NCBI RefSeq assembly: GCF_035982055.1
Contig: NZ_CP108427.1
Span: forward strand, 6,013,001-6,077,000
Direction of reading: 5' to 3'
DNA: 64,000 nucleotides
From: Streptomyces sp. NBC_01288
Lineage (GTDB): Bacteria > Actinomycetota > Actinomycetes > Streptomycetales > Streptomycetaceae
Shown: positions 35,104 to 42,661 of the stretch, piece by piece
Position numbering within the stretch: the stretch's first letter is position 1
Layout: each line of letters begins with the position of its first letter
Notes under the pieces: model-generated
Seen by the model: only the letters and a program-made list of their open reading frames with translations
Told to the model about the DNA's origin: nothing
Databases searched by the model: none
Made by a program: the position numbers and the translations under genes

Positions 35104-35335
35104 CCCGCTCTCCCCATTACCCCCATTACCCCCACCACCCCCATCACTCCCGAATGCCAGGAATGCGAAAAAGTCCGTCGATCTGGGGCACTTCTCTCCA
35201 GTAGGGGCAGCGCAACGTCGAACAAGCGTGTAACTTCCGGGGGCATGAAGAGCGGGGGTGCTGGGGGCCCTCTGTTCTTGGGGACCGGTGGGCATCCATA
35301 GTGGGCATCCATTGGGGGGACTGGGGGGTTGCTCG

Positions 35336-36028
35336 ATGGGAGTGCGGCTGATGGTGGTCGACGACCACCGATTGCTCGCCGAGGCACTGGCCTCGGCACT
35401 GAAGCTGCGAGGACACCGGGTGCTGGCAGCCGCCGCACCCGCGGCGGGCGCGGCCGAGCTGGTGATCACCCGCGCCCCCGAGGTATGCCTGATCGGCACG
35501 GCGACACCGGCGGAACCGGGCATCTTCGACCCGGTGGTCAAAATCAAACGCGAACGCCCTCAGGTGGCGGTCCTGGTCCTGGGCCCGGTCCCGAGCCCGC
35601 GAGGCATAGCCGCGGCCTTCGCCGCGGGCGCGTCCGGCTACGTCCGTCACGACGAGCGCATCGAGGGCGTGGAGCGCGCGATCATGAAGGCGAGGGCGGG
35701 CGAGGCGGCCGTAGCACCGCAGTTGTTGCAGGGTGCCTTCAGCGAGCTGCTCAACCCGGCGGCCCAACCGGACGACGAGGGCCAGCGGTTGTTGCAGATG
35801 CTGACGCCGAGGGAGGTGGAAGTCCTGGTCAGGGTGGCGGACGGCGAGGACACCCGCCTGATCGCGGCGGGGATGGGCATCGCTCCGTCGACGGCCCGCA
35901 CGCATGTGCAGAGGGTGCTGATGAAGCTGGGCGTGGGGTCGCGGCTGGAGGCGGCGGCCCTGGCGGCGCGGACGGGGCTGCTCGACAGGGCGGGGCCGGT
36001 GAACCATTCGGCGGGGCCGGACGCGTAG
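35336..36028 (+). CDS. LuxR-type regulator with a degenerate receiver domain
   Basis: 230-residue DNA-binding protein. The amino half resembles a response-regulator receiver and keeps the acidic pair (LMVVDDHRLLAEAL). The phosphoacceptor position reads CLIGTATPAEPG, with Gly where Asp is expected, and the conserved Lys is replaced (GASGYVRHDE). Phosphorylation control is therefore unlikely. The carboxy half is a NarL/LuxR helix-turn-helix (LTPREVEVLVRVADG, STARTHVQRVLMKLGV). ATG 35336; a longer frame from 35258 is less likely. No sensor kinase is adjacent. Confidence 0.83.
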   Translation: MGVRLMVVDDHRLLAEALASALKLRGHRVLAAAAPAAGAAELVITRAPEVCLIGTATPAEPGIFDPVVKIKRERPQVAVLVLGPVPSPRGIAAAFAAGASGYVRHDERIEGVERAIMKARAGEAAVAPQLLQGAFSELLNPAAQPDDEGQRLLQMLTPREVEVLVRVADGEDTRLIAAGMGIAPSTARTHVQRVLMKLGVGSRLEAAALAARTGLLDRAGPVNHSAGPDA

Positions 36029-36046
36029 GCGAGTTCTGGTGCCGGA

Positions 36047-36331
36047 TCAGCGGTGGGGGCGGCCGGCGACCGGGGTGCCGGAGCGTATGCCGTCGAGGAG
36101 GGCGGCGAGGGCCGTGGGGGTGGTGGTGAGGTGCGTGGTGGGGGTGTCGCTTTCGCGGAGGTGGAAGGCGCTGGGGGTGGTGGCGAGTTCGAGGCAGGCG
36201 TTGCCATCGCCGCTTCCCGAGAAGGACGACTTCTGCCAGGTGCTGGCGAGTTCGATGCAGTTGTTTCCGTCGCCGCTGCCGGAGAAGGACGACTTCTGCC
36301 AGTTGTCGGGGATGGTCACGGTGCGCCTCAC
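36047..36331 (-). CDS. DUF397 protein with a duplicated motif
   Basis: 94-residue protein. The DUF397 hallmark WQKSSFSGSGDGNNCIELA occurs twice in tandem (~11-29 and ~32-50; the second copy is WQKSSFSGSGDGNACLELA). Single copies are usual. The GTG at 36331 overlaps the stop of the XRE regulator (GTGA). DUF397 proteins typically pair with such regulators (WhiJ and AbaA-like systems) as small accessory or antagonist partners in Streptomyces development. Confidence 0.85.
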   Translation of the reverse strand: MRRTVTIPDNWQKSSFSGSGDGNNCIELASTWQKSSFSGSGDGNACLELATTPSAFHLRESDTPTTHLTTTPTALAALLDGIRSGTPVAGRPHR

Positions 36332-37179
36332 AGTTCCTTCGCCAGCCTGTGGATGAGGTCACGCGACTGTTCCGGGTCGAGTGACACCGCCTCCACTTTA
36401 CGGAAGAGCGTTCGAAAGGCGCCGAGTTGGGCTTCGGAGTCGATGAAGGCCGCGCCGTGGGGTGAGTCGCGTACCGCGGTATCGAGCTTCGGTACGGCGC
36501 CTCCCGCGTACATCATGGCGTTGGTGGCGCCGGCGAAGTCGTCCAGGGCGAAGGGGATGACGCGCACGGTGATGTGTTCCGCTTCGGAGAATTCGAGAAC
36601 GCGGGTGAGCTGGGCTCGTGAGCAGGTTCGACCGCCGACCTTGATGCGGAGCGCCGCCTCGTGGATCACCGCCTCGTAGGGGGCTGGAGTGGTGCCCTCG
36701 ATGATTGCCTTGCGCTCCATACGATGGCGCACGCGCAATTCCAGGCCGTCGGCCGGGAGTTCGGGGACTCGGTACGAGAAGACGGTGCGGGCGTAGTCCT
36801 CGGTCTGGAAAAGCCCGGGGATGTGCAGGAACTCCACGTCGAGTCGGTAGGTGGAGTGGTACTCCAACTCGGCGAGATCCAGGAACGACATGGGTAGCAA
36901 ACCTCGGTACTCCTCCCACCAGCCACGGGTCCGATCCGTCGCCATCGCCACCAGCGCCTGGGTCAACTCGGCGTCCGTGCAGGCGTAGTGCGCGGCGAGG
37001 CTGCGTACGCGTTCCTCGCTCACTCCTGCGGTTCCGGACTCCATCTGACTCATCTGGGCGGAGTCGGACCCGACCAGCGTGGCGGCTTCCCGTGCTTTGA
37101 GTCCTGCTGTCTCACGCAGCTTCCGCAGTTCAATGCCCAGGCGTTCCTGGCGCGCGGTGACTTGCCGTCTGCGTGGCAT
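36328..37179 (-). CDS. XRE-family regulator with DUF5753 (WhiJ-like)
   Basis: 283-residue regulator. An amino-terminal Cro/C1 helix-turn-helix (~12-65, ELRKLRETAGLKAREAATLV and SQMESG) is followed by a DUF5753 domain (EYRGLLPMSFLDLAELE, IPGLFQTEDYAR, VRVIPFALDDFAG). ATG 37179 follows GAGAGGAAG. It is coupled to the DUF397 gene and diverges from an ATPase-domain gene at 37405. This matches the three-part regulatory modules that Streptomyces carries in many copies. Confidence 0.9.
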   Translation of the reverse strand: MPRRRQVTARQERLGIELRKLRETAGLKAREAATLVGSDSAQMSQMESGTAGVSEERVRSLAAHYACTDAELTQALVAMATDRTRGWWEEYRGLLPMSFLDLAELEYHSTYRLDVEFLHIPGLFQTEDYARTVFSYRVPELPADGLELRVRHRMERKAIIEGTTPAPYEAVIHEAALRIKVGGRTCSRAQLTRVLEFSEAEHITVRVIPFALDDFAGATNAMMYAGGAVPKLDTAVRDSPHGAAFIDSEAQLGAFRTLFRKVEAVSLDPEQSRDLIHRLAKEL

Positions 37180-37404
37180 GGCTTCCTCTCTCGCCCCAAC
37201 TGCCGTGGGGTGGTGACTCGTTCGGGGCAGATTACGACAACGACTTGCACTGTTCCAAATTTTACCCGTACCGTCGGTGACGCGACGCACACTCTGCGGA
37301 ACCCCGAACTCCCGGAAGCGCACCACCCCGTCCTGCCATGACGGCGTGACAGGCCACCGCCGGTGAACCGCATCAACTCCCCACACCACCAACGGAGTTC
37401 ACGC

Positions 37405-37818
37405 ATGCCCGAAACCGAGTCCGACCCCTGGGAGTACTCCCTCTCCGTCCCGCACGATCGCCGTGCCGTCACCGTCTGTCGCCGCACCCTGCGCCTGGTC
37501 CTCACCGCGCACGGCCTCATCCGGGTCGTGGACACCGCCGAACTCCTCGCGACAGAGCTGGTGGCCAACGCCCTACTGCACACCGAGGGGCCGGTGATGC
37601 TCCGCGTGAGCTGGTCGGCGGGGGTGCTGCGCGTCGGGGCGTGGGACGCGGACCCCGAACCTCCCCAGCCCCCAGGCCAGTTGGCGAACCTGTTGGACGC
37701 CGAGGCGGGGAGAGGCCTCGCGTTGGTGCGGGCCTGCGCCGACCTCTGGGGCTGGCAGCCGCTGTCGAGGAACGGACACCGCGGCAAGTACGTGTGGTGC
37801 GAACTGGGGGTGGCGTAG
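37405..37818 (+). CDS. HATPase_c_2 domain protein (anti-sigma-like)
   Basis: 137-residue GHKL-type ATP-binding protein of the RsbW/SpoIIAB-like group. The N-box is LLATELVANALLHTE, the G1-like motif is VGAWDADPEPP and the G2 region is GRGLALVRACADLWGW. ATG 37405 follows CGGAG. It is the third member of the DUF397-XRE-ATPase module; in such modules it probably acts as a regulator or a kinase of a partner. Divergent from the XRE gene, so both promoters lie in 37180-37404. Confidence 0.87.
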   Translation: MPETESDPWEYSLSVPHDRRAVTVCRRTLRLVLTAHGLIRVVDTAELLATELVANALLHTEGPVMLRVSWSAGVLRVGAWDADPEPPQPPGQLANLLDAEAGRGLALVRACADLWGWQPLSRNGHRGKYVWCELGVA

Positions 37819-37846
37819 CGACCGGTTCGTCCCTGACCAACTGAGT

Positions 37847-37876
37847 GGTCGGCTCCGGAAGTCCTTCGGGGTTGAC
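37847..37876 (+). repeat. Direct repeat on the left of the MerR-clamp gene
   Basis: GGTCGGCTCCGGAAGTCCTT followed by CGGGGTTGAC. The right copy at 39007-39047 differs by one substitution and an extra 11-base GTCCTTCGAG-type unit. Confidence 0.6.
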
Positions 37877-37902
37877 CCTCGACTTGGTGGAGGGCTCAGA
37901 GT
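37872..37902 (+). promoter_or_regulatory. MerR-type promoter (19-bp spacer with dyad)
   Basis: TTGACC (37872-37877) and CAGAGT (37897-37902) are separated by 19 bp, the overlong spacing typical of MerR-activated promoters. An inverted repeat CCCTC-N9-GAGGG (37876-37894) lies within it, 20-50 bp before the gene for a MerR-family protein. Confidence 0.55.
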
Positions 37903-37921
37903 TCCGGGTGTGGAGAGCGAG

Positions 37922-39004
37922 ATGCGCAGTATCGGTGAGATGGCTCGGGACAGTGGACTGAGCGTGAGCGCCCTGCGGTTCTACGACGGTGCCGGCGTGC
38001 TGGTCCCGGCCTGGGTGGATCCGGTGAGCGGCTACCGCTGGTACGGCCCCGAGCAGCTTGAAGAGGCCCGGTTGCTGGCCCGGCTGCGCCGGGCTGGTAT
38101 GCCCTTGGCGGACATTCGGCTGGTGCTGGCCGGCTGGTCCAGTGAGAACACCGACCTGGTGCGGAAGCTGCTTCAGGCGCATCTGTGTCGTCTTGAACTG
38201 GGGCTGTCCGATGCCCGCATGGAGTTCTCCACGGTCCGAGCGCTACTCGAACGCAGGGAGAATCCCATGGCTTCGCTCCGCACCGCCACCGTCCGGTTGG
38301 CTGTCTCCGCGCCTGAGTTGGCCGCGGCGTTGGACGCGGTCCGCTTCGCCGCCAGTACCGACCCGGAGCTGCCGATGCTCGGCGGTGTCCTGTTCGACAT
38401 CGAGGGTGAGACGCTCCATGTCGTGGCTACCGACCGGTACCGGATGGCAGTCGCACAAGCCGGTACCACCGGACATGGCGGCCCCCGTGTGCAGGTCATC
38501 GTGCCGTCCCCGCTCGCCGACGCGATGCGAGCGCTGCTGAGTGACGACGCATCCGTCCAGCTCACTGTGGACGGTGACCGCGTGGCCCTGGAAGCAGGGG
38601 ACCGTCAGGCGGCCGGTCAGTGTCTCGACCACGACTTTCCTGATTACCGTCGCCTCGTCCGCCTGCCGGCAGGGCGCCGTGCCCTCGTCGACGTCCCGGC
38701 TTTCCGGGCGGCGGTGGAAACCGGCTCCGTCCGCGTCAGCGAGGTGCGCGAGCAGGACGGCGTGTCCTGTGACCTCAGCGTGCTCAGGGTGGCGGGCGAC
38801 GGCACGGTCTGCGTCTGTGACGACGGTGACGACGGCCAGGGCGACATCGCCGTCAATCGCGAGTTCCTGCTGCATGCCCTCGCCGCCGGAGCCCGGGACC
38901 AACTGATTCTGGAGTTCGGCGCCCCTACGGCGCCCCTGGCGATCCGCCGGACCGACGGCGAGGGCACCTTTTCGATGCTGATGCCTGTCCGCCTGGAAAA
39001 TTAA
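37922..39004 (+). CDS. MerR-type HTH fused to a DNA polymerase III beta-clamp-like domain
   Basis: 360-residue two-part protein. Residues 1-~70 are a MerR winged helix (MRSIGEMARDSGLSVSALRF, then RWYGPEQLEEARLLARLRRA), followed by a helical linker to ~115. Residues ~120-358 resemble DnaN sliding-clamp domains: LAVSAPELAAALDAVRFAA, LHVVATDRYRMAVAQ, DHDFPDYRRLVRLP and the carboxy end MLMPVRLEN. There are about two clamp domains instead of three. ATG 37922 has GGAGAG upstream; GTG 37910 is in frame too. Flanked by direct repeats and preceded by a MerR-type promoter. Function unknown; the clamp fold may serve dimerisation or ligand binding. Confidence 0.82.
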   Translation: MRSIGEMARDSGLSVSALRFYDGAGVLVPAWVDPVSGYRWYGPEQLEEARLLARLRRAGMPLADIRLVLAGWSSENTDLVRKLLQAHLCRLELGLSDARMEFSTVRALLERRENPMASLRTATVRLAVSAPELAAALDAVRFAASTDPELPMLGGVLFDIEGETLHVVATDRYRMAVAQAGTTGHGGPRVQVIVPSPLADAMRALLSDDASVQLTVDGDRVALEAGDRQAAGQCLDHDFPDYRRLVRLPAGRRALVDVPAFRAAVETGSVRVSEVREQDGVSCDLSVLRVAGDGTVCVCDDGDDGQGDIAVNREFLLHALAAGARDQLILEFGAPTAPLAIRRTDGEGTFSMLMPVRLEN

Positions 39005-39006
39005 CC

Positions 39007-39047
39007 GGTCGGCTTCGGAAGTCCTTCGAGGTCCTTCGAGGGTTGAC
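39007..39047 (+). repeat. Direct repeat on the right of the MerR-clamp gene
   Basis: Begins GGTCGGCTTCGGAAGTCCTT, has a duplicated GTCCTTCGAGG and ends GGGTTGAC. It starts three bases after the stop codon of the MerR-clamp gene. Confidence 0.6.
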
Positions 39048-39075
39048 TCCGGAGCCGGGTGCTGTGTGGCGTTGG

Positions 39076-39315
39076 TCAGCCGCCCGGGGTGGCGAGGCAG
39101 AGGGCGAAGCCCCAGGTGGTAACGGAGCCGCCGTAGTGCAGGCGCATGAGCTTGATGCTTTCGCCAGCGGCCAGTTCGCCGTCCACGTGGGCGAACTGGC
39201 CGCAGTGGCGGACGTGCACGGCGGCCAGCCGGGGCCAAGCCGTGCGGGCTCGCGCGGTCAGTTTCTGGCCGCAGGAAAAACCCTCCGCCGCGCGGGCGCG
39301 ACGGGCGCAGGTCAA
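39076..39315 (-). pseudogene. Fragment of a Streptomyces hypothetical protein
   Basis: A 79-codon frame with the segment RTAWPRLAAVHVRHCGQFAHV, DGELAAGESIKLMRL and HYGGSVTTWGFALCLA. This resembles the middle of a protein family I recall from many Streptomyces genomes, usually ~120-150 residues. Those proteins continue after the WGFA motif with an ASHDDYEDS-like segment that is missing here (the frame ends ATPGG-stop). I read it as a truncated remnant next to the repeats at 39007 and 39341. Confidence 0.45.
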
Positions 39316-39340
39316 CTGACCAACACCGCGAGCACCGACA

Positions 39341-39376
39341 CCCCAGGGGCGCGGGGAACTGCGCGATCAGCCACAG
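39341..39376. repeat. Dispersed intergenic repeat, copy 3
   Basis: Begins CCCCAGGGGCGCGGGGAACT and ends GCGCGATCAGCCACAG. Nearly identical to copy 2 at 29325-29360. Confidence 0.65.
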
Positions 39377-39399
39377 CGCACCCGCGCCCGGCAACCGAC

Positions 39400-39735
39400 C
39401 TAAGCCCCCTCTTCCTTCTCCGGGACCTCAACTTCCACCGGGGGTACGGGTCGCAGCTTCAGCCACCCCAGGAAGAAGATCCCGAGCAGCAACATCGCGA
39501 TCCCGGTCCACAGATTGATGTTGACGCCCTCGGCCTTGTCCAGCGTGGCCTGGGACGGGCTGATCCCGGCGATCGTGACGATGACGCCGTAGACGACGAA
39601 CAACCCCCCGATGATCAGCCGCAGATCGAACAGCCGGGACGCGGTCGTCGACTTGCCCTCCAGCTCGCTGACCTCGCGCTGGACGTCGTGCTCGGAGTGC
39701 CCTGAGTGTTCGGAGTGTCCTGAGTTCTCAGACAT
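39400..39735 (-). CDS. Small membrane protein paired with the symporter
   Basis: 111-residue protein with a polar, His-rich amino tail (SEHSGHSEHDVQREV) and two TM helices (IIGGLFVVYGVIVTIAG and LWTGIAMLLLGIFFLGWL). It is 21 bp downstream of the sodium symporter gene and almost certainly cotranscribed, so it may be an accessory subunit. No named family recognised. Confidence 0.8.
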   Translation of the reverse strand: MSENSGHSEHSGHSEHDVQREVSELEGKSTTASRLFDLRLIIGGLFVVYGVIVTIAGISPSQATLDKAEGVNINLWTGIAMLLLGIFFLGWLKLRPVPPVEVEVPEKEEGA

Positions 39736-39756
39736 GGTTTCTCAATCCTCCCGCGA

Positions 39757-41445
39757 CTAGAACGAGAACGGGATGTAGCAGAGGGCGGCCAGGATCACCG
39801 CGCCCCAGCCGAGGAGTGCGGGCCGGCGGTACCACGCGTCGTCGCCCGCGGCCGGCGCCTCGGTCATGCCGGGTGACGTCGTGCCGTAGACGAGGCCTTG
39901 GAGCTGTTCGGCCGACTTCGGCTGGGTGAACAGGGACACCGCGAACATGACCACCGCACCGGCGACGAACCCGGCGATCGCGGAGACGAAGTTCGCGCCC
40001 TGGTCGGAGGGGATGGAGATGATCCCCTGCTTGTAGATCCAGAAGTAGTTCACCATCGCGGTGACCGTGCCCGCGAGCAGGCCCCAGAAGCCGGACTTCG
40101 GCGTGGCCTTCTTCCAGAACATGCCGACGATGAAGACGACGAACATCGGGACGTTGAAGAAGGAGAAGAGCGTTTGGAGGTAGCTCATGATGTTGGAGAA
40201 GGAGGACGCCAGGAACGCCGTGCCTACTGACGCCGCTACGCCGATCACCGTGATCAGGCGGCCGAAGCGCACGTAGTACGCGTCCTCGCGGTCCGTGACG
40301 ACGTACTTCGCCCAGATGTCGTTCGTGAACACCGTGTTGAAGGACGACACGTTGGCCGCCATACCCGCCATGAACGCCGCCAGCAGACCCGTCACCGCGA
40401 TGCCGAGGACGCCGTTGGGCAGCAACTCCTGCATCAGGTACGGGATCGCGTCGTTGTACTGGAGGTCCGAGCCGCTGGTGCCGATCTTCGGGACGAGCGC
40501 CGCGGCGACCAGGCCCGGGATCATCACCAGGAACACGATGAAGACCTTCGGGTACGCGGCGATGAGCGGGGTGCGCTGGGCCGCGGACAGGTTCTTCGCG
40601 GAGAGGGCGCGCTGGACCTCGGCGAAGTTGGTCGTCCAGTAGCCGAAGGAGAGGACGAAGCCGAGGCCGAGGACGATGGTCAGCCAGTTCGCCCCGAGCG
40701 GGTTGACGCTGCCGATGCCGGTGCCGCCCCACGCGGTGGTGAAGTTGTGGCCGTGGGCCGCGTCCAGCTTGTGGGTCAGCCCGTCCCAGCCGCCGACCTT
40801 CTTCAGGCCGAGGTAGGAGATCGGGATGAGGGCGGCCAGGATCACGAAGAACTGGAGCACTTCGTTGTAGATCGCCGACGACAGCCCGCCGAGGGTGATG
40901 TACGCGAGCACGAACGCACCGGCGACCACGATCGCCACCCACTGCGGCCAGCCCAGCAGCGCCTCGACGACGATCGCGAGGGCGTACAGGTTCACGCCCG
41001 CGATCAGGATCGCGGCGAAGGCGAACAGGATCGAACTCAGCAGGTGTGCGGCCTTGTCGAAGCGCAGCAGCAGGAACTCGGGGACCGAGCGGACCTTCGA
41101 GCCGTAGTAGAAGGGCATCATCACCAGGCCGAGGAAGACCATGGCGGGGATGGCGCCGATCCAGTACCAGTGGACGGTGTAGGCGCCGTACTGCGCGCTG
41201 TTGGCGGCCATGCCGAGGATCTCGGTGGCGGCCAGGTTGGCCGAGATGAAGGCGAGACCGGTGATCCACGCGGGCAGCGAACGCCCGGAGAGGAAGAAGT
41301 CGAGGCTCGTCTTCACCGATCTGCGGGCGGCCAGACCGATGCCCAGGACGACCACGAAGTAGATCGCCAGGATCGTGTAGTCGAGCCCGTTGGTGGGGAG
41401 CCGGAGCTCGGCGGCGAGAGAGGTGGGGGTCTGCAGAGTCTGCAT
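39757..41445 (-). CDS. Sodium:solute symporter, SGLT-like (probable galactose uptake)
   Basis: 562-residue SSS-family symporter with about 14 TM helices. The core contains NLAATEILGMAANSAQYGAY, NEVLQFFVILAALIPISYLG and GYWTTNFAEVQRALSAKN, close in pattern to sugar-type SGLT proteins. ATG 41445 is chosen because AAGGTGAG lies upstream; a TTG codon precedes it. It diverges from galT across a 157-bp region, so galactose is the likely substrate (inference from context and family). Confidence 0.88.
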   Translation of the reverse strand: MQTLQTPTSLAAELRLPTNGLDYTILAIYFVVVLGIGLAARRSVKTSLDFFLSGRSLPAWITGLAFISANLAATEILGMAANSAQYGAYTVHWYWIGAIPAMVFLGLVMMPFYYGSKVRSVPEFLLLRFDKAAHLLSSILFAFAAILIAGVNLYALAIVVEALLGWPQWVAIVVAGAFVLAYITLGGLSSAIYNEVLQFFVILAALIPISYLGLKKVGGWDGLTHKLDAAHGHNFTTAWGGTGIGSVNPLGANWLTIVLGLGFVLSFGYWTTNFAEVQRALSAKNLSAAQRTPLIAAYPKVFIVFLVMIPGLVAAALVPKIGTSGSDLQYNDAIPYLMQELLPNGVLGIAVTGLLAAFMAGMAANVSSFNTVFTNDIWAKYVVTDREDAYYVRFGRLITVIGVAASVGTAFLASSFSNIMSYLQTLFSFFNVPMFVVFIVGMFWKKATPKSGFWGLLAGTVTAMVNYFWIYKQGIISIPSDQGANFVSAIAGFVAGAVVMFAVSLFTQPKSAEQLQGLVYGTTSPGMTEAPAAGDDAWYRRPALLGWGAVILAALCYIPFSF

Positions 41446-41461
41446 CAAGCGCTCACCTTGG

Positions 41462-41542
41462 TTGATGTCTGGTTGATGTCTTTGGTTGGTGTTCTTTGTT
41501 TGATTTTGATGGTGACGACTGGGGGGATCGGTGGTTTGATGT
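41462..41542 (+). promoter_or_regulatory. Gal/symporter divergent promoter region with TTGATGT repeats
   Basis: TTGATGT occurs at 41462, 41473 (11 bp apart) and 41536, with a related TTTGATTTTGATGG near 41500. The region is unusually T-rich for this genome and lies between galT and the symporter. The repeats are candidate operator half-sites for a gal regulator that is not encoded in this window. Confidence 0.45.
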
Positions 41543-41602
41543 GTTTAGTTCTGTGTGAAGCCCGGATGCGGCGTGGATGTACGTACGGATGGAGAGCCCG
41601 GC

Positions 41603-42661
41603 GTGAAGAAGACCTCGACCCGGTTGGCCGACGGTCGTGAGCTCATCTACTACGACCTGCGGGACGACACCGTGCGCGACGCGGTGGACCGACGCCCGCT
41701 GGAGCGCACGGTCACCACTTCGGAGGTACGGCGGGACGTGCTGCTCGGCGACTCGGTGGCGATCGCCTCGCACCGCCAGGGCCGCATCTACCACCCGCCG
41801 GTCGACCAGTGCCCGCTCTGCCCGACCACCGGCGACCGGCTCAGCGAGATCCCGGACTCGTCGTACGACGTTGCGGTCTTCGAGAACCGTTTCCCCTCGC
41901 TGGCCGGGGACTCCGGGCGCTGTGAGGTGGTCTGCTTCACCTCCGACCACGACGCGTCCTTCGCCTCGCTGACCGAGGAGCAGGCGGCCCTTGTCCTCGA
42001 CGCGTGGACCGACCGGACGTCGGAGCTGTCGCATCTTCCCTCCGTCGAGCAGGTGTTCTGTTTCGAGAACCGCGGCGAAGAGATCGGCGTGACGCTCGGT
42101 CATCCCCACGGCCAGATCTACGCCTACCCCTTCACCACCCCGCGCACCGCCCTGATGTTGCGTTCACTCGCGGCCCACAAGGAGGCGACCGGCGGGGAGA
42201 ACCTCTTCGACTCGGTCCTGGAGCGCGAACTCGCCGGTGAGCGGGTCGTCCTTGAGGGTGAACACTGGGCGGCCTTCGTGCCGTACGCGGCGCACTGGCC
42301 CTACGAGGTCCACCTGTATCCCAAGCGCCGGGTGCCCGATCTGCTCGGGCTGGACGAGGCGGCCCGCACAGAGTTCCCCAAGGTCTATCTGGAACTCTTG
42401 AGGCGCTTCGACCGGATCTTCGGTGAGGGCGAGCCTCCGACGCCGTACATCTCCGCCTGGCACCAGGCGCCGTTCGGCACGCTGGAGGAGTTCGACGGGG
42501 TGAGCAGGGACGACTTCGCTCTCCACCTTGAGCTTTTCACCATTCGCCGTACGTCCGGCAAGCTGAAGTTCCTCGCGGGTTCCGAGTCCGGCATGAGCGT
42601 GTTCATCAACGACGTGCCGCCGGAGCGCGCGGCCGAGCGACTGCGAGAGGTAGCGAGTTGA
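41603..42661 (+). CDS. galT: Galactose-1-phosphate uridylyltransferase
   Basis: 352-residue HIT-superfamily enzyme of the Leloir pathway that exchanges galactose-1-P with UDP-glucose. The nucleophile region is GHPHGQIYAYPF (His ~167 and ~169, Gln ~171). The zinc-site-like Cys pair is in DQCPLCPTTGDR, and FENRFPSLAGD and HQAPFGT are conserved. GTG 41603 follows GGAG. Its stop overlaps the galE start (TGATG). Confidence 0.96.
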   Translation: MKKTSTRLADGRELIYYDLRDDTVRDAVDRRPLERTVTTSEVRRDVLLGDSVAIASHRQGRIYHPPVDQCPLCPTTGDRLSEIPDSSYDVAVFENRFPSLAGDSGRCEVVCFTSDHDASFASLTEEQAALVLDAWTDRTSELSHLPSVEQVFCFENRGEEIGVTLGHPHGQIYAYPFTTPRTALMLRSLAAHKEATGGENLFDSVLERELAGERVVLEGEHWAAFVPYAAHWPYEVHLYPKRRVPDLLGLDEAARTEFPKVYLELLRRFDRIFGEGEPPTPYISAWHQAPFGTLEEFDGVSRDDFALHLELFTIRRTSGKLKFLAGSESGMSVFINDVPPERAAERLREVAS

